DNA of 32,589 nucleotides from Geobacter sp. (GTDB lineage Bacteria > Desulfobacterota > Desulfuromonadia > Geobacterales > Pseudopelobacteraceae), in assembly GCA_009885845.1 (NCBI GenBank), contig VFJW01000091.1:1-32589 (forward strand), read 5' to 3'. Of this stretch, positions 7,555 through 16,068 are shown one piece after another. Below the pieces are notes generated by a model. It did not search any database, was not told the DNA's origin, and saw only the letters and a list, made by a program, of their open reading frames with translations. Positions within the stretch are counted from its first letter, which is position 1; each line of letters starts with the position of its first letter. Both the position numbers and the translations under genes were made by a program.

Positions 7555-8586
7555 ATGAAAATCAGAATGCTGCTGCTGTTACTGGCTCTTTTTGTTACGC
7601 CATCTACTCTGCTTGCCGCCGGGCAGGACGAACCCACCATCTATGTCATTAAACAGGGTGACACGCTTTGGGGCCTCTCCGAGCGTTTTATTAAAGACCC
7701 GAATTACTGGCCAGAGATGTGGTCGAAAAACAGTCAGGTAACCAATCCGCATTTTATATATCCGAGCCAGAAAGTGCGTATTTTCCCTGATCGACTGGAG
7801 CTTGTTCCCAAAGAACAATCTAAAGAACAATCCACCGTTATTCCTGCGCAAAAAACCGCTCCTGCAGAAACAGTTACTGAAGCTATTCAGCAGGTTGCCG
7901 CCGAGAAAACCTATACTCTCTATGGTACTGAGGGATTTCTGGCAGAGAAGGATTTCAAACCCTTCGGCCTCGTGATCGGGTCTCAATATGATCGTATTGT
8001 CACCGGAGTAGATGATATTGTGTACACCGATATCGGTACTGATCAAAAAGCCGGTGGTGGGGATAAATTTTCCGTATTTCGCAAGGATGTCTCAGTCAAA
8101 CACCCGCTGAACAATGAGGAAATGGGATATAAGATCATTCCGCTCGGGACTCTGCAGCTTACCGATGTGGAGCCGAAATCTTCGCGGGCCATCATTACAA
8201 AATCATCAAGAGAAATTATCCCCGGAGCCTATCTCCTCCCCTATAAGGGCAGCCTGCGGCGGGAAATCCCCTTGAAGAACACCGACCTCGATCTCAAGGG
8301 ATATATACTGGACAGTTATAGCGGCGTCAGCATAATTGCAGCCGGAGATATCGTCTTTACCGATCTCGGCGCATCGCAGGGGGCTGAGGTTGGCAATATG
8401 CTTTATATCGTTCGGGATGTAATGATCGATCAGCGCTATGTGGAAGGGCGAATCGATAAACTGCCGCAAGAACTGCTGGGTGCCGTTGTTATCCTTGAAA
8501 CCGGAAACAAAACTTCCATGGCATTGGTGGTAAAGAGTATCGATACCATCTACAAGGGCGACCGGATTGTGAGCCAGACAAAGTAA
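7555..8586 (+). CDS. LysM-domain periplasmic protein
   Basis: A 343-residue exported protein started at ATG 7555, which has a GAGGTG site; an in-frame GTG at 7546 overlaps that site and is rejected. Residues 1-22 form a signal peptide ending near LLAAGQ. One LysM domain follows (about 28-77: YVIKQGDTLWGLSERFI and the NPHFIYPSQKVRIFPD end), the peptidoglycan-binding module that usually marks cell-wall proteins. The remaining 260 residues form beta-rich repeats around the pattern GDIVFTDLG and VDDIVYTDIG, unassigned to a named family here. It is 48 bp after the TPR lipoprotein and is followed by a strong terminator, so the two probably form one transcript concerned with the cell wall. Confidence 0.82.
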   Translation: MKIRMLLLLLALFVTPSTLLAAGQDEPTIYVIKQGDTLWGLSERFIKDPNYWPEMWSKNSQVTNPHFIYPSQKVRIFPDRLELVPKEQSKEQSTVIPAQKTAPAETVTEAIQQVAAEKTYTLYGTEGFLAEKDFKPFGLVIGSQYDRIVTGVDDIVYTDIGTDQKAGGGDKFSVFRKDVSVKHPLNNEEMGYKIIPLGTLQLTDVEPKSSRAIITKSSREIIPGAYLLPYKGSLRREIPLKNTDLDLKGYILDSYSGVSIIAAGDIVFTDLGASQGAEVGNMLYIVRDVMIDQRYVEGRIDKLPQELLGAVVILETGNKTSMALVVKSIDTIYKGDRIVSQTK

Positions 8587-8606
8587 CAAATCAGATTCTC
8601 AAATCC

Positions 8607-8635
8607 AAGACCGGCTTCGGGCCGGTCTTTTTTTG
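8607..8635 (+). terminator. Rho-independent terminator after the LysM gene
   Basis: The hairpin AAGACCGGC-TTCG-GGCCGGTCTT spans 8607-8629, with a TTCG tetraloop-like turn and a run of seven T ending at 8634. It ends the cpoB-like/LysM transcript. The dprA start codon follows within about 12-18 bases, so dprA must use its own promoter or depend on readthrough. Confidence 0.9.
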
Positions 8636-8646
8636 TGCAGGCGCGT

Positions 8647-9744
8647 ATGAAAATGGAAAACTATTACTGGCTGGGTCTCAAGGCTGTTCCCGGAATCGGC
8701 AATGTTGCGTTCCGGCGACTTCTGGAACGTTTTGACACGCCTGAAGCTGTTCTGAAGGCGTCGCCCGTATCTCTTTCCGGTATCAGAGGCATAACAGCTG
8801 CGATCATTGAAAGTGTTAAAAGCGGCGAATGGCGGCGTTTTGCAGAGGAAGAGTGTCGCCGGCTTGAGGCGGGTTCAGTGCGCCTTGTGACCTATCTTTC
8901 GAGTGAATACCCGAAATCGCTGTTTGAGATTCCCGACCCGCCTCCATTTTTGTATATCAAGGGAGAGCTTCGCTCTCATGAGCTTTCAATCGCCGTAGTC
9001 GGCTCACGCCGGGCGACATCCTACGGATTGATGACAACCGGGAAAATGGCCGAGGCACTCGCAAATCATGGTGTCTGTGTTGTCTCAGGAATGGCGCGCG
9101 GTGTTGATACTGCGGCTCATAAGGGGGCGCTTCGTGCAGGAGGAAGAAGCATCGGAGTTCTGGGGTGCGGTGTTGACAACATGTACCCCCCGGAAAACCG
9201 TTTACTCTTTGAAGAGATGGCAGCAAAAGGGTGTCTTGTTTCTGAATTCCCGCTGGGGACCATGCCGCTTGCCGAGAACTTTCCGCGTCGCAACCGCATT
9301 ATAAGCGGTCTCTCAAGCGGCGTTCTGGTCGTCGAGGCTGCCGAAAAAAGCGGTTCATTGATAACCGCCCAGTTTGCTCTGGAGCATGGTCGCGACGTTT
9401 TTGCCGTGCCGGGGAATATTGCCTGTGCCACCAGTCGCGGTTGTAATCGTCTGATCAAGCAGGGGGCAAAGCTGGTCGATTGCGTAGAGGATATTCTGGA
9501 AGAACTTCAGGGGTACGATCGCGAATCAACTGGATCTCCGCTGTTTCAGTCTCCACCCCGCACTTTTGCACTTTCGCCGAAAGAGGCGGCTATTTACGAA
9601 CTGCTGGCCCGTTCTCCGCTGCACATTGATGACATCATTTCCCAAACTGAATTGACAGCCGGAGAGGTTTCCTCTATGTTACTGCACCTTGAACTCAAGG
9701 GCGCGGTCACACCGCTGCCCGGTACACACTACGCGGTGGCATGA
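8647..9744 (+). CDS. dprA: DNA-processing protein DprA/Smf
   Basis: A 365-residue DprA, the loader of RecA onto incoming single-stranded DNA during transformation; it is also widespread in bacteria not known to be competent. An N-terminal helical (SAM-like) region is followed by the Rossmann-fold DNA-binding core with VVGSRRATSYG, VVSGMARGVDTAAHKGAL, GVLGCGVDNMYPPEN, SEFPLG, NFPRRNRIISGLS and the KSGSLITAQFALEHGRDVFAVPGN stretch. The C-terminal winged helix (about 305-365) is present. Start choice is uncertain: GTG 8635, ATG 8647 and ATG 8653 are all in frame; 8647 is chosen because a weak CAGG lies five bases upstream. It lies immediately after a terminator and upstream of topA, a pairing seen in many bacteria. 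Confidence 0.95.
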   Translation: MKMENYYWLGLKAVPGIGNVAFRRLLERFDTPEAVLKASPVSLSGIRGITAAIIESVKSGEWRRFAEEECRRLEAGSVRLVTYLSSEYPKSLFEIPDPPPFLYIKGELRSHELSIAVVGSRRATSYGLMTTGKMAEALANHGVCVVSGMARGVDTAAHKGALRAGGRSIGVLGCGVDNMYPPENRLLFEEMAAKGCLVSEFPLGTMPLAENFPRRNRIISGLSSGVLVVEAAEKSGSLITAQFALEHGRDVFAVPGNIACATSRGCNRLIKQGAKLVDCVEDILEELQGYDRESTGSPLFQSPPRTFALSPKEAAIYELLARSPLHIDDIISQTELTAGEVSSMLLHLELKGAVTPLPGTHYAVA

Positions 9745-9767
9745 TACATAAAAAATCTGAAAAAAAT

Positions 9768-9914
9768 CCACCACGGAGGCACGGAGAAAACCAGGATCAA
9801 CAGCCTGAACCTATTGGGGATAAACCAAGATTAAATGTTCTGATCCTTTAGTTTGAACCAGAATGAATTTTGTTTTGGTTTTCTCCGTATCTCCGTGTCT
9901 CCGTGTCTCCGTGG
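9768..9914. repeat. intergenic inverted-arm element, CACGGAGG unit type (dprA-topA gap)
   Basis: The left arm at 9768-9793 starts CCACCACGGAGGCACGGAG and continues AAAACCA. The right arm at 9876-9914 is its reverse complement but carries four 8-bp units against two on the left (TCTCCGTA/TCTCCGTG steps). The interior of about 80 bp is not random: it includes TAAACCAAGATTAAA at 9821-9835 and aligns through most of its length with the interior of the element at 23181-23330. It fills most of the 212-bp gap between dprA and topA. Confidence 0.85.
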
Positions 9915-9956
9915 TAAAATGTTTTGAATAAAATTTACGTAAGGATATTAAACTAA

Positions 9957-12260
9957 ATGTCGAAAAACCTCGTTATCGTTGAATCCCCGGCCAAAGGGAA
10001 AACCATAGAAAAATTCCTCGGGCCTGATTTTAAAGTTCTGGCCTCGTTCGGTCATGTCCGTGCTCTCCCGAGCAAGCAAGGCTCAGTTGATATTGAGAAG
10101 GGATTTGAACCCAAATATCATGTCCTGCCGGAAAGCAAAAAGCATCTTGATGCGATCAAGTCGGCACTCAAGGGAGCGGATACGCTGCTGCTGGCGACTG
10201 ACCCCGACCGCGAAGGGGAGGCGATCTCGTGGCATCTGCTAGCGGCACTTGGACTCGACAAAAAAAATCCGGGCATCAAAATCAAACGGGTTGAGTTCCA
10301 TGAGATCACCAAAGAGGCTATTCTGCATGCCGTCAAAAATCCTCGAGACATAGCTCTTGATCTGGTGAACGCCCAGCAGGCACGTTCGATTCTGGATTAT
10401 CTGGTTGGTTTCACCCTTTCGCCGTTTCTCTGGAAAAAAATCCGCTACGGTCTTTCCGCCGGTCGTGTCCAGTCAGTAGCGCTCCGCCTGGTCTGTGAAC
10501 GCGAGAAGGAAATTCTGGCTTTCACTGAGCAGGAATACTGGACAATTGCCGCCCGCCTGGGTGTTTCCGCCGGGCAGGAGTTTAAGGCTGGTCTGGTGGC
10601 AGTCGGGGACAAAAAACTCGGCAAGTTCGATATTCCCGGCGAAGAGGTTGCGATTGCACTGAAAGCGTCTCTGCAGTCGGGCGGCTATCGGGTGGCCAAA
10701 ATCACCAAAACCGAAAAGAAGCGTAATCCGTCTCCCCCCTTCACCACCTCGACCCTTCAGCAGGAGGCATCGCGCAAGCTCGGTTTTTCGGCCAAAAAGA
10801 CTATGTCTACGGCGCAGAAACTGTATGAAGGTATTGATATCGGCGCCGAAGGCACCGTCGGTCTGATTACGTATATGCGTACCGACAGTGTCAACCTTTC
10901 GACTCTGGCGTTGAAAGATGCCCACGACGTTATCTCCGCCGCATACGGAAAGGAATATGCTCTCGCCAAACCGCGCATATTCAAAACAAAGTCAAAAAAT
11001 GCCCAGGAAGCTCATGAGGCTGTTCGACCGACCTATATCGCCAAGACCCCGATCGAACTGAAGAAGTTTCTGACGCCTGACCTGTATAAACTGTATGAAC
11101 TGATCTGGAAACGGACAGTTGCCTGCCAGATGGCTGAAGCTCTGCTGGACCAGACCTCGGTGGATATTACCGCTGAACTTTCTGTGCCACCGGCATCAGG
11201 TCCGTTTGCCGGCTCAGGTCGTGCCGGATTGCGTGCCGCCGGTACGGTTATCCGGTTTCCCGGTTTTATGAAGCTGTATATTGAAGGCCTCGATGATCAG
11301 GACGAAGAAAAAGAGGGGCTTCTGCCGGCCATGACGGAAGGTGCCGCGCTGAAGCTTCATGAAATTCTCCCTGAACAGCACTTTACACAACCCCCTCCCC
11401 GCTATACGGAGGCCACACTGGTCAAGACGCTTGAGGAGTACGGCATCGGCCGTCCTTCGACTTTTGCCTCGATCATGAATACGCTGGTGGAGAGAAAATA
11501 TGCCCGTCTCGACAAAAAGCGCTTTTTCCCGGAAGATGTCGGGATGGTGGTCAGTGATGTTCTGACGGCCCATTTCCAGAAGTATGTCGACTATAATTTT
11601 ACCGCAGGACTGGAAGAAGAGCTTGATCAGGTATCGCGTGGTGAAAAAGAGTGGAAGCCACTTCTGAAAGAATTCTGGGTGCCGTTTATCACACTACTGA
11701 AACAGAAAGAGGGCGAAGTTAATAAAGCTGACCTGACGACCGAGGCGACTGATGAAGTCTGCCCTGAATGCGGTAAGCCCCTGGTTGTCAAACTCGGCAA
11801 GCGCGGTAAATTCATAGCCTGTTCCGGTTTTCAGGAAGGGTGTAAGTATACCCGCAACGTTGATCAGGAGGGTGGTGAGGTCGCCGAACCGGTTATCTCT
11901 GATGAAAAATGTGAAAAATGCGGTCTGCCGATGCTGATCAAGGATGGCCGCTTTGGGAAATACCTTGCCTGTTCCGGCTATCCGGCCTGTAAAAATATTC
12001 AGCCACTGGTCAAGCCACTCAATACCGGCGTGGTCTGTCCGGAGTGCAAAGAAGGCCAGCTTATAGAAAAAAAGTCGCGCTTCGGCAAGCTGTTCTACTC
12101 CTGCAATCAATATCCGAAGTGTAAATTTGCCCTGTGGGACCTCCCGGTGGAAAGCCCCTGTCCGAAATGCGGCTTTCCGCTGTTGGTGAAGAAAGTCTAC
12201 AAGCGTAAGGGTGAATTCCTGAAGTGTCCCAAAGAGGGTTGTGATTACGTCAGCGAGTAA
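9957..12260 (+). CDS. topA: DNA topoisomerase I
   Basis: A 767-residue type IA topoisomerase that relaxes negative supercoils. The TOPRIM domain opens with LVIVESPAKGKTIEKFLG and has the acidic TDPDREGE motif at 81-88. The catalytic tyrosine is Y306 in GLITYMRTDSVNLS. The C-terminal tail (about residue 600 onward) carries four zinc-ribbon units, each a CPxC or CxKC pair followed by a second Cys pair; all four look intact, including the last one ending GCDYVSE. Length and domain order are normal for the family. Translation starts at ATG 9957, with AAGGA about ten bases upstream. It lies between two repeat elements, in the order dprA-topA-trmFO that is common in bacteria. Confidence 0.98.
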   Translation: MSKNLVIVESPAKGKTIEKFLGPDFKVLASFGHVRALPSKQGSVDIEKGFEPKYHVLPESKKHLDAIKSALKGADTLLLATDPDREGEAISWHLLAALGLDKKNPGIKIKRVEFHEITKEAILHAVKNPRDIALDLVNAQQARSILDYLVGFTLSPFLWKKIRYGLSAGRVQSVALRLVCEREKEILAFTEQEYWTIAARLGVSAGQEFKAGLVAVGDKKLGKFDIPGEEVAIALKASLQSGGYRVAKITKTEKKRNPSPPFTTSTLQQEASRKLGFSAKKTMSTAQKLYEGIDIGAEGTVGLITYMRTDSVNLSTLALKDAHDVISAAYGKEYALAKPRIFKTKSKNAQEAHEAVRPTYIAKTPIELKKFLTPDLYKLYELIWKRTVACQMAEALLDQTSVDITAELSVPPASGPFAGSGRAGLRAAGTVIRFPGFMKLYIEGLDDQDEEKEGLLPAMTEGAALKLHEILPEQHFTQPPPRYTEATLVKTLEEYGIGRPSTFASIMNTLVERKYARLDKKRFFPEDVGMVVSDVLTAHFQKYVDYNFTAGLEEELDQVSRGEKEWKPLLKEFWVPFITLLKQKEGEVNKADLTTEATDEVCPECGKPLVVKLGKRGKFIACSGFQEGCKYTRNVDQEGGEVAEPVISDEKCEKCGLPMLIKDGRFGKYLACSGYPACKNIQPLVKPLNTGVVCPECKEGQLIEKKSRFGKLFYSCNQYPKCKFALWDLPVESPCPKCGFPLLVKKVYKRKGEFLKCPKEGCDYVSE

Positions 12261-12278
12261 ACAAAATAATCTGGAAAT

Positions 12279-12356
12279 ACAGAGGCACAGCCAAAAGTAG
12301 GCGCTTCCAAGTGAGGCACTGAGAATAGATTTTAAACCTCAGCGCCTCTGTGTTTT
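12279..12356. repeat. short inverted-arm element with embedded 16-mer (topA-trmFO gap)
   Basis: The left arm ACAGAGGCAC starts at 12279, is interrupted, and resumes with GAGGCACTGAGAA at 12313. The right arm at 12337-12356 reads in reverse complement GAAAACACAGAGGCGCTGAGG, matching the left arm once the interruption is removed. The interrupting piece, about 24 bp, contains CCAAAAGTAGGCGCTT at 12291-12306 and has GAGGCAC on both sides. The interior is only about 12 bp. It is a degenerate member of the family; the right arm ends just before the trmFO ribosome-binding site. Confidence 0.6.
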
Positions 12357-12375
12357 CATAGAAGGAATTTCTGCT

Positions 12376-13683
12376 ATGTCTGAAAAGAGTATCACCATCA
12401 TAGGCGGTGGCCTGGCCGGGTGTGAAGCTGCGTGGCAGTCCGCACAGCGCGGGATCAAAGTTGTTCTCCATGAAATGAAGCCGCAGCGTTTCTCTCCTGC
12501 CCATGAACTGCCGGGTCTGGCTGAACTGGTCTGTTCAAATTCCCTGCGCGGCATCTCTCTTGATAATGCCGTCGGTCTGCTGAAAGAAGAGTTGCGCCGT
12601 TGTGGTTCCCTGACGATGGAGGCTGCCGCAGCCACCGCTGTTCCGGCAGGAGGTGCTCTGGCGGTTGATCGTCAGCTTTTTTCCGACTACGTTACGGAGA
12701 AAATAGAATCACATCCGCTGATTCGAATCGAACGAAATGAAACTACTGAGATTCCGACTGAAGGTATCGTTATCATCGCTTCCGGCCCGCTTACCAGTGA
12801 TGCCCTGGCTGCCTCTCTGGCTGAGCTGACGGGGGACCGGCTCTATTTCTATGATGCTATTGCTCCGATCGTTACCGCAGATTCACTTGACATGACAAAA
12901 GTCTTTGCCGCCTCACGTTATGGCAAGGGTGATGGTGACGACTACCTTAACTGTCCTCTTAATGAGGAGGAGTATCTCCACTTTATCGATGAATTGAATA
13001 GAGGTGAGAAGGTTCCGGCGCGCGATTTTGAGAAGGTTGTTCATTTCGAAGGGTGTATGCCGGTGGAGGAGCTTGCTGCGCGTGGTGTCGAAACCCTGCG
13101 TTTTGGTCCGATGAAACCGGTCGGATTGCTCAATCCGCATACGGGCCACGAAGCTCATGCTGTCATTCAATTGCGAGCCGAAAACCGGGAAAAAACCATG
13201 TATAATCTGGTCGGTTTTCAAACCAAGCTGACCTGGCCGGAACAGCGACGGATCTTTCATCTGATTCCGGGGTTGGAGGGTGCCGGGTTTGTCCGTCTCG
13301 GTTCGATGCATCGCAATACCTTTATCAACTCGCCGGTGTTACTGGAAACGACCCAGCAGCTCAAAAATGCCCCACATATTTTCTTTGCCGGCCAGATTAC
13401 CGGTGTTGAAGGGTATGTGGAGTCGGCAGCAAGTGGTTTGCTCGCCGGCATCGCTGCCGCAGCTCTTGTTCAAGGGGAGTCGATTGCCGTGCCGCCACCT
13501 GAAACCGCTCTTGGCGCGTTGATGCACCACATCACCAATGCTGATACCAAGTATTTTCAGCCGATGAATGTTAACTACGGACTTTTCCCTGAATTGCCGG
13601 GAAGAATCAAGAAGAAAGAGCGCCGTCAAAAATTGGCAGAGCGTGCGCTGATGGCTCTGGAAGAGTGGAAGGAAAAGCTGTAA
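12376..13683 (+). CDS. trmFO: methylenetetrahydrofolate--tRNA-(uracil-5-)-methyltransferase TrmFO
   Basis: A 435-residue flavoprotein that methylates U54 of the tRNA T-loop using methylenetetrahydrofolate and FADH2. The FAD-binding loop is [13 protein letters not shown] (residues 8-20), followed by VVLHEMKP and the typical [11 protein letters not shown] and [10 protein letters not shown] segments. [29 protein letters not shown] and the C-terminal [16 protein letters not shown] and [11 protein letters not shown] blocks are family hallmarks and separate it from the related MnmG. Translation starts at ATG 12376, preceded by GAAGGAA. It lies 115 bp downstream of topA, with a repeat element between them. 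Confidence 0.97.
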   Translation: MSEKSITIIGGGLAGCEAAWQSAQRGIKVVLHEMKPQRFSPAHELPGLAELVCSNSLRGISLDNAVGLLKEELRRCGSLTMEAAAATAVPAGGALAVDRQLFSDYVTEKIESHPLIRIERNETTEIPTEGIVIIASGPLTSDALAASLAELTGDRLYFYDAIAPIVTADSLDMTKVFAASRYGKGDGDDYLNCPLNEEEYLHFIDELNRGEKVPARDFEKVVHFEGCMPVEELAARGVETLRFGPMKPVGLLNPHTGHEAHAVIQLRAENREKTMYNLVGFQTKLTWPEQRRIFHLIPGLEGAGFVRLGSMHRNTFINSPVLLETTQQLKNAPHIFFAGQITGVEGYVESAASGLLAGIAAAALVQGESIAVPPPETALGALMHHITNADTKYFQPMNVNYGLFPELPGRIKKKERRQKLAERALMALEEWKEKL

Positions 13684-13694
13684 ATCCAAACAAT

Positions 13695-13832
13695 CCACCA
13701 CGGAGACACGGAGACACGGAGAAAATTTTTAAAATGGTCTTTCAGGAGCAGTTAAGTCTTGAATGAATTGTTTTGTACAAAAAAAGTCGTTACAATGCTT
13801 TTTGTATTGTATTTCTCCGTGCCTCCGTGGTG
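13695..13832. repeat. intergenic inverted-arm element, CACGGAGA unit type (trmFO-GlcF-like gap)
   Basis: The left arm at 13695-13725 begins CCACCACGGAGACACGGAG and has three 8-bp units. The right arm at 13812-13832 (TTTCTCCGTGCCTCCGTGGTG) has two. The interior of about 86 bp is AT-rich and does not obviously match the interiors at 9768 or 23181, so arms are conserved while interiors differ. It occupies most of the 163-bp gap; the right arm ends 14 bp before the next ATG. Confidence 0.82.
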
Positions 13833-13846
13833 AAAGGTATTTTTGA

Positions 13847-15127
13847 ATGGCAAAACAAAACATTGATCCCCTCAAGCGGGTTGAAGATCAACTGAAAAAA
13901 TGTGTCAAATGCGGTGCCTGTCGTCAAAACTGCCCCGCCTTCACCGCCTTTCAGCGAGAGCCTGCGGTTGCTCGTGGTAAGGTGGCGTTGGCCCAGCATA
14001 TTCTGGCTGATGATATCGAACTGGACGACCAGACCTATGTGGCTATGACGAAATGTCTGCTCTGCGGCAGCTGTGTTGATAAATGCCCGAACGATGTGCC
14101 GACTGATGAGATCGTGATCGCTGCTCGTGAGTCACTGGCGCAAAAGCGCGGACTGACCACGTTTCATGCTGCGGTCGGTCAGGTAATCAAGAACAGATCC
14201 CGCATGAAAATGGGAGCGAAAATGGCCTCGCTGCTGGGCCCGCTCTTTTTCAAAAAAGTTCCTGAAACGTCCGGCCTCCGTCTGCGTTTCCCGGCTCCTT
14301 TCGTTGGCAACAAGCGCTTTATCCCCGAAATCGCTAAAAACAATTTTATCGATCAGCATCCAGAGGTTATCCCGGGGGAACCGGGTAAGCCGCGTATCGC
14401 CTTTTTTGTCGGCTGTATGACCAATTTTGTGTATACCGAAGTCGGTGAGGCTGCTCTTGCTCTTTTCCGTCATCTCGGTTGCACGATTATCATTCCCAAA
14501 GGACAGCAGTGTTGCGGTTTGCCGGGTATGTCGGGTGGTGATATCGCAACAGTGCGCGATCTGGCAGAAAAAAATCTGGCGGAATTTGAAAAATATGAAG
14601 TGGATTATGTCATGAGTGCCTGTGCTACCTGCGGCGGCGCCCTGCATCGTCTCTATCCGCTTGTGGTTGGCAAGCGCAATCCGGAACTTCGGGAACGATT
14701 GGATGCTCTGGCGAAAAAAACGGTGGATGCATCGCAGCTGCTACTGCAACTGGGACTTGATCCATCCGAGACCGGTGGGGGAGAGCAGATTCGTATTACC
14801 TACCACGACCCGTGTCATTTGCGCACCCGTGGTGTGATCAAGCAACCACGTGAACTGCTGAAAGGTACGCCCGGCATTGAGCTGGTTGAAATGGAAGGGG
14901 CCGACAAATGTTGCGGTCTGGGTGGTACCTTTAATGTATATCACTATGAATCTTCCATGGATATCAACAGTGAAAAGAGCGAAGCAATTGCTGCTACCGG
15001 AGCCCAGGCCGTTGCTACCGGTTGTCCCGGTTGTATGATGCAGCTTTCCGACGGCCTCAAACAGCATGTTTCAGGCGTAGAAGTCGTACACACGCTACAG
15101 TTGCTTGCCCGCAGGCTTAAACCTTGA
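13847..15127 (+). CDS. GlcF-like iron-sulfur oxidoreductase subunit (2x [4Fe-4S], two CCG domains)
   Basis: A 426-residue protein with two ferredoxin-type clusters, CVKCGACRQNCP (C19, C22, C25, C29) and CLLCGSCVDKCP (C70, C73, C76, C80), followed by two cysteine-rich CCG domains (GCMTNF...QCCGLPG...CATCGG and DPCHLRTRG...KCCGLGG...CPGCMMQ). This layout is that of glycolate oxidase subunit GlcF and related lactate or sn-glycerol-3-phosphate dehydrogenase subunits, which pass electrons from an FAD partner to quinones or heterodisulfide-type acceptors. No FAD subunit (GlcD/LldD type) is adjacent, so the partner is encoded elsewhere and the substrate is open. It starts at ATG 13847 just after a repeat arm; GGTGAAAGG in and after that arm is the only visible ribosome-binding signal. 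Confidence 0.85.
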   Translation: MAKQNIDPLKRVEDQLKKCVKCGACRQNCPAFTAFQREPAVARGKVALAQHILADDIELDDQTYVAMTKCLLCGSCVDKCPNDVPTDEIVIAARESLAQKRGLTTFHAAVGQVIKNRSRMKMGAKMASLLGPLFFKKVPETSGLRLRFPAPFVGNKRFIPEIAKNNFIDQHPEVIPGEPGKPRIAFFVGCMTNFVYTEVGEAALALFRHLGCTIIIPKGQQCCGLPGMSGGDIATVRDLAEKNLAEFEKYEVDYVMSACATCGGALHRLYPLVVGKRNPELRERLDALAKKTVDASQLLLQLGLDPSETGGGEQIRITYHDPCHLRTRGVIKQPRELLKGTPGIELVEMEGADKCCGLGGTFNVYHYESSMDINSEKSEAIAATGAQAVATGCPGCMMQLSDGLKQHVSGVEVVHTLQLLARRLKP

Positions 15128-15140
15128 CAAAGCATTTGAA

Positions 15141-15275
15141 ACACAGAGCAACGGAGCAACTGAGCAAAAATAAAGAAGAATTCAAGTTAAAACCAAAAAA
15201 GATAACTCACCATTTTGGTTATGCCTGTTGTTGATGTAACTGTTTGATTTCTCTGTTGCTCAGTTGCTCTGTGGT
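15141..15275. repeat. intergenic inverted-arm element, AGAGCAAC unit type (upstream of XRE regulator)
   Basis: The left arm at 15141-15168 begins ACACAGAGCAACGGAGCAAC and continues TGAGCAAA. The right arm at 15248-15275 is its reverse complement (TTTCTCTGTTGCTCAGTTGC then TCTGTGGT). The repeating unit is 8 bp, AGAGCAAC or close variants, so it has the same period as the CACGGAG type but a different core. The interior is about 80 bp. It makes up much of the 324-bp gap before the regulator; the rest of that gap holds the promoter at 15379. Confidence 0.8.
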
Positions 15276-15378
15276 CCATGAACTGCCGTTTTTAGGTTAA
15301 ACGGTGATATTTTATTTATCCAAAATAAACTTTTTTTACCACTGCTGTTGATTTGTGGCTCAATTGGAAGGAATTTTA

Positions 15379-15406
15379 TTGACATTGTAAAGCAAATTGT
15401 ATACAA
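15379..15406 (+). promoter_or_regulatory. promoter with palindromic operator candidate upstream of XRE-cupin regulator
   Basis: TTGACA at 15379-15384 is followed after 15 bases by TATACA (15400-15405). The -10 lies inside the perfect 10-bp palindrome TTGTATACAA (15397-15406). A bound regulator there would block RNA polymerase, so autoregulation by the downstream XRE protein is a reasonable inference. The spacer is shorter than the optimal 17, consistent with a regulated promoter. Confidence 0.5.
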
Positions 15407-15451
15407 ACCCCGCACGGAAACTGAGTTTTACTTTACTTGTCAGGGGTTTGA

Positions 15452-16015
15452 ATGCGAGAATTCAACATTGGGGCTAAAATCAAGAAACTTCGCCTCTCAA
15501 AAAAACTGACTCTTCAGGCTGTTGCCAAGGAGACCGGTTTTTCTCCCGCTCTCATTTCCCAGATAGAGAACAATAATGTTTCACCTCCGATTGCCACCCT
15601 CTCCAGAATCGCTAAATTTTTTGATGTTAAAATCGGAGTGTTCTTCACTGAAGATGAAGAAGAGTGCCGTTATGAAGTCGTCCGTTCTCACGAGCGAAAA
15701 TCGATTCCCCGCGTTATCTCCAAGGCCGGAACCAGTCAGGGTTATTCCTATGAATCCCTTTCATTTCACAAACAAAACAAGAAAATGGAACCCTTCCTGC
15801 TTTCTATTACCGAAAAAGCACTTGAAGAGAATACTTACAGCCACGAAGGTGAGGAGTTCCTCTATATTATGAGCGGGACTGCGGAACTTGTACTGGAAGA
15901 AAAAAGAATTATTCTCGAAGAGGGCGATTGCGTCTATTTTGACTCCTCTTTAAAGCACCGGCTGCTTTCACATGACGGCACTGAAGTCAAAGTCCTGGCC
16001 GTCGTCACCCGATAG
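15452..16015 (+). CDS. XRE-family regulator with C-terminal cupin domain
   Basis: A 187-residue transcription factor. Residues about 8-63 form a helix-turn-helix of the Cro/C1 (XRE) type: [20 protein letters not shown], then ALISQIENN and [11 protein letters not shown]. Residues about 110-185 form a cupin barrel ([33 protein letters not shown]) that would bind the effector. This architecture is common in regulators of organic-acid or acyl-CoA metabolism. The gene is the first of the methylmalonyl-CoA cluster and only 53 bp from the carboxyltransferase, so it most likely controls the pathway in response to a pathway intermediate (inference). An AGGGG site precedes the ATG. Confidence 0.9.
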   Translation: MREFNIGAKIKKLRLSKKLTLQAVAKETGFSPALISQIENNNVSPPIATLSRIAKFFDVKIGVFFTEDEEECRYEVVRSHERKSIPRVISKAGTSQGYSYESLSFHKQNKKMEPFLLSITEKALEENTYSHEGEEFLYIMSGTAELVLEEKRIILEEGDCVYFDSSLKHRLLSHDGTEVKVLAVVTR

Positions 16016-16068
16016 AGAATAACCAACACGAGGTAGTTGCTACACATTTCACGAGAAGGATGGCGAAG

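Noticed and set aside
9768-9914. CRISPR array in the tandem arm repeats.
   Set aside because: Units are 8 bp without spacers, the two arms are inverted to each other, and no cas gene is nearby.
13695-13832. Inverted arms as ordinary Rho-independent terminators.
   Set aside because: The arms are separated by 40-90 bases and lack a T tract after the stem; real terminators with tight loops exist separately at 8607, 20911, 25334 and 28629.
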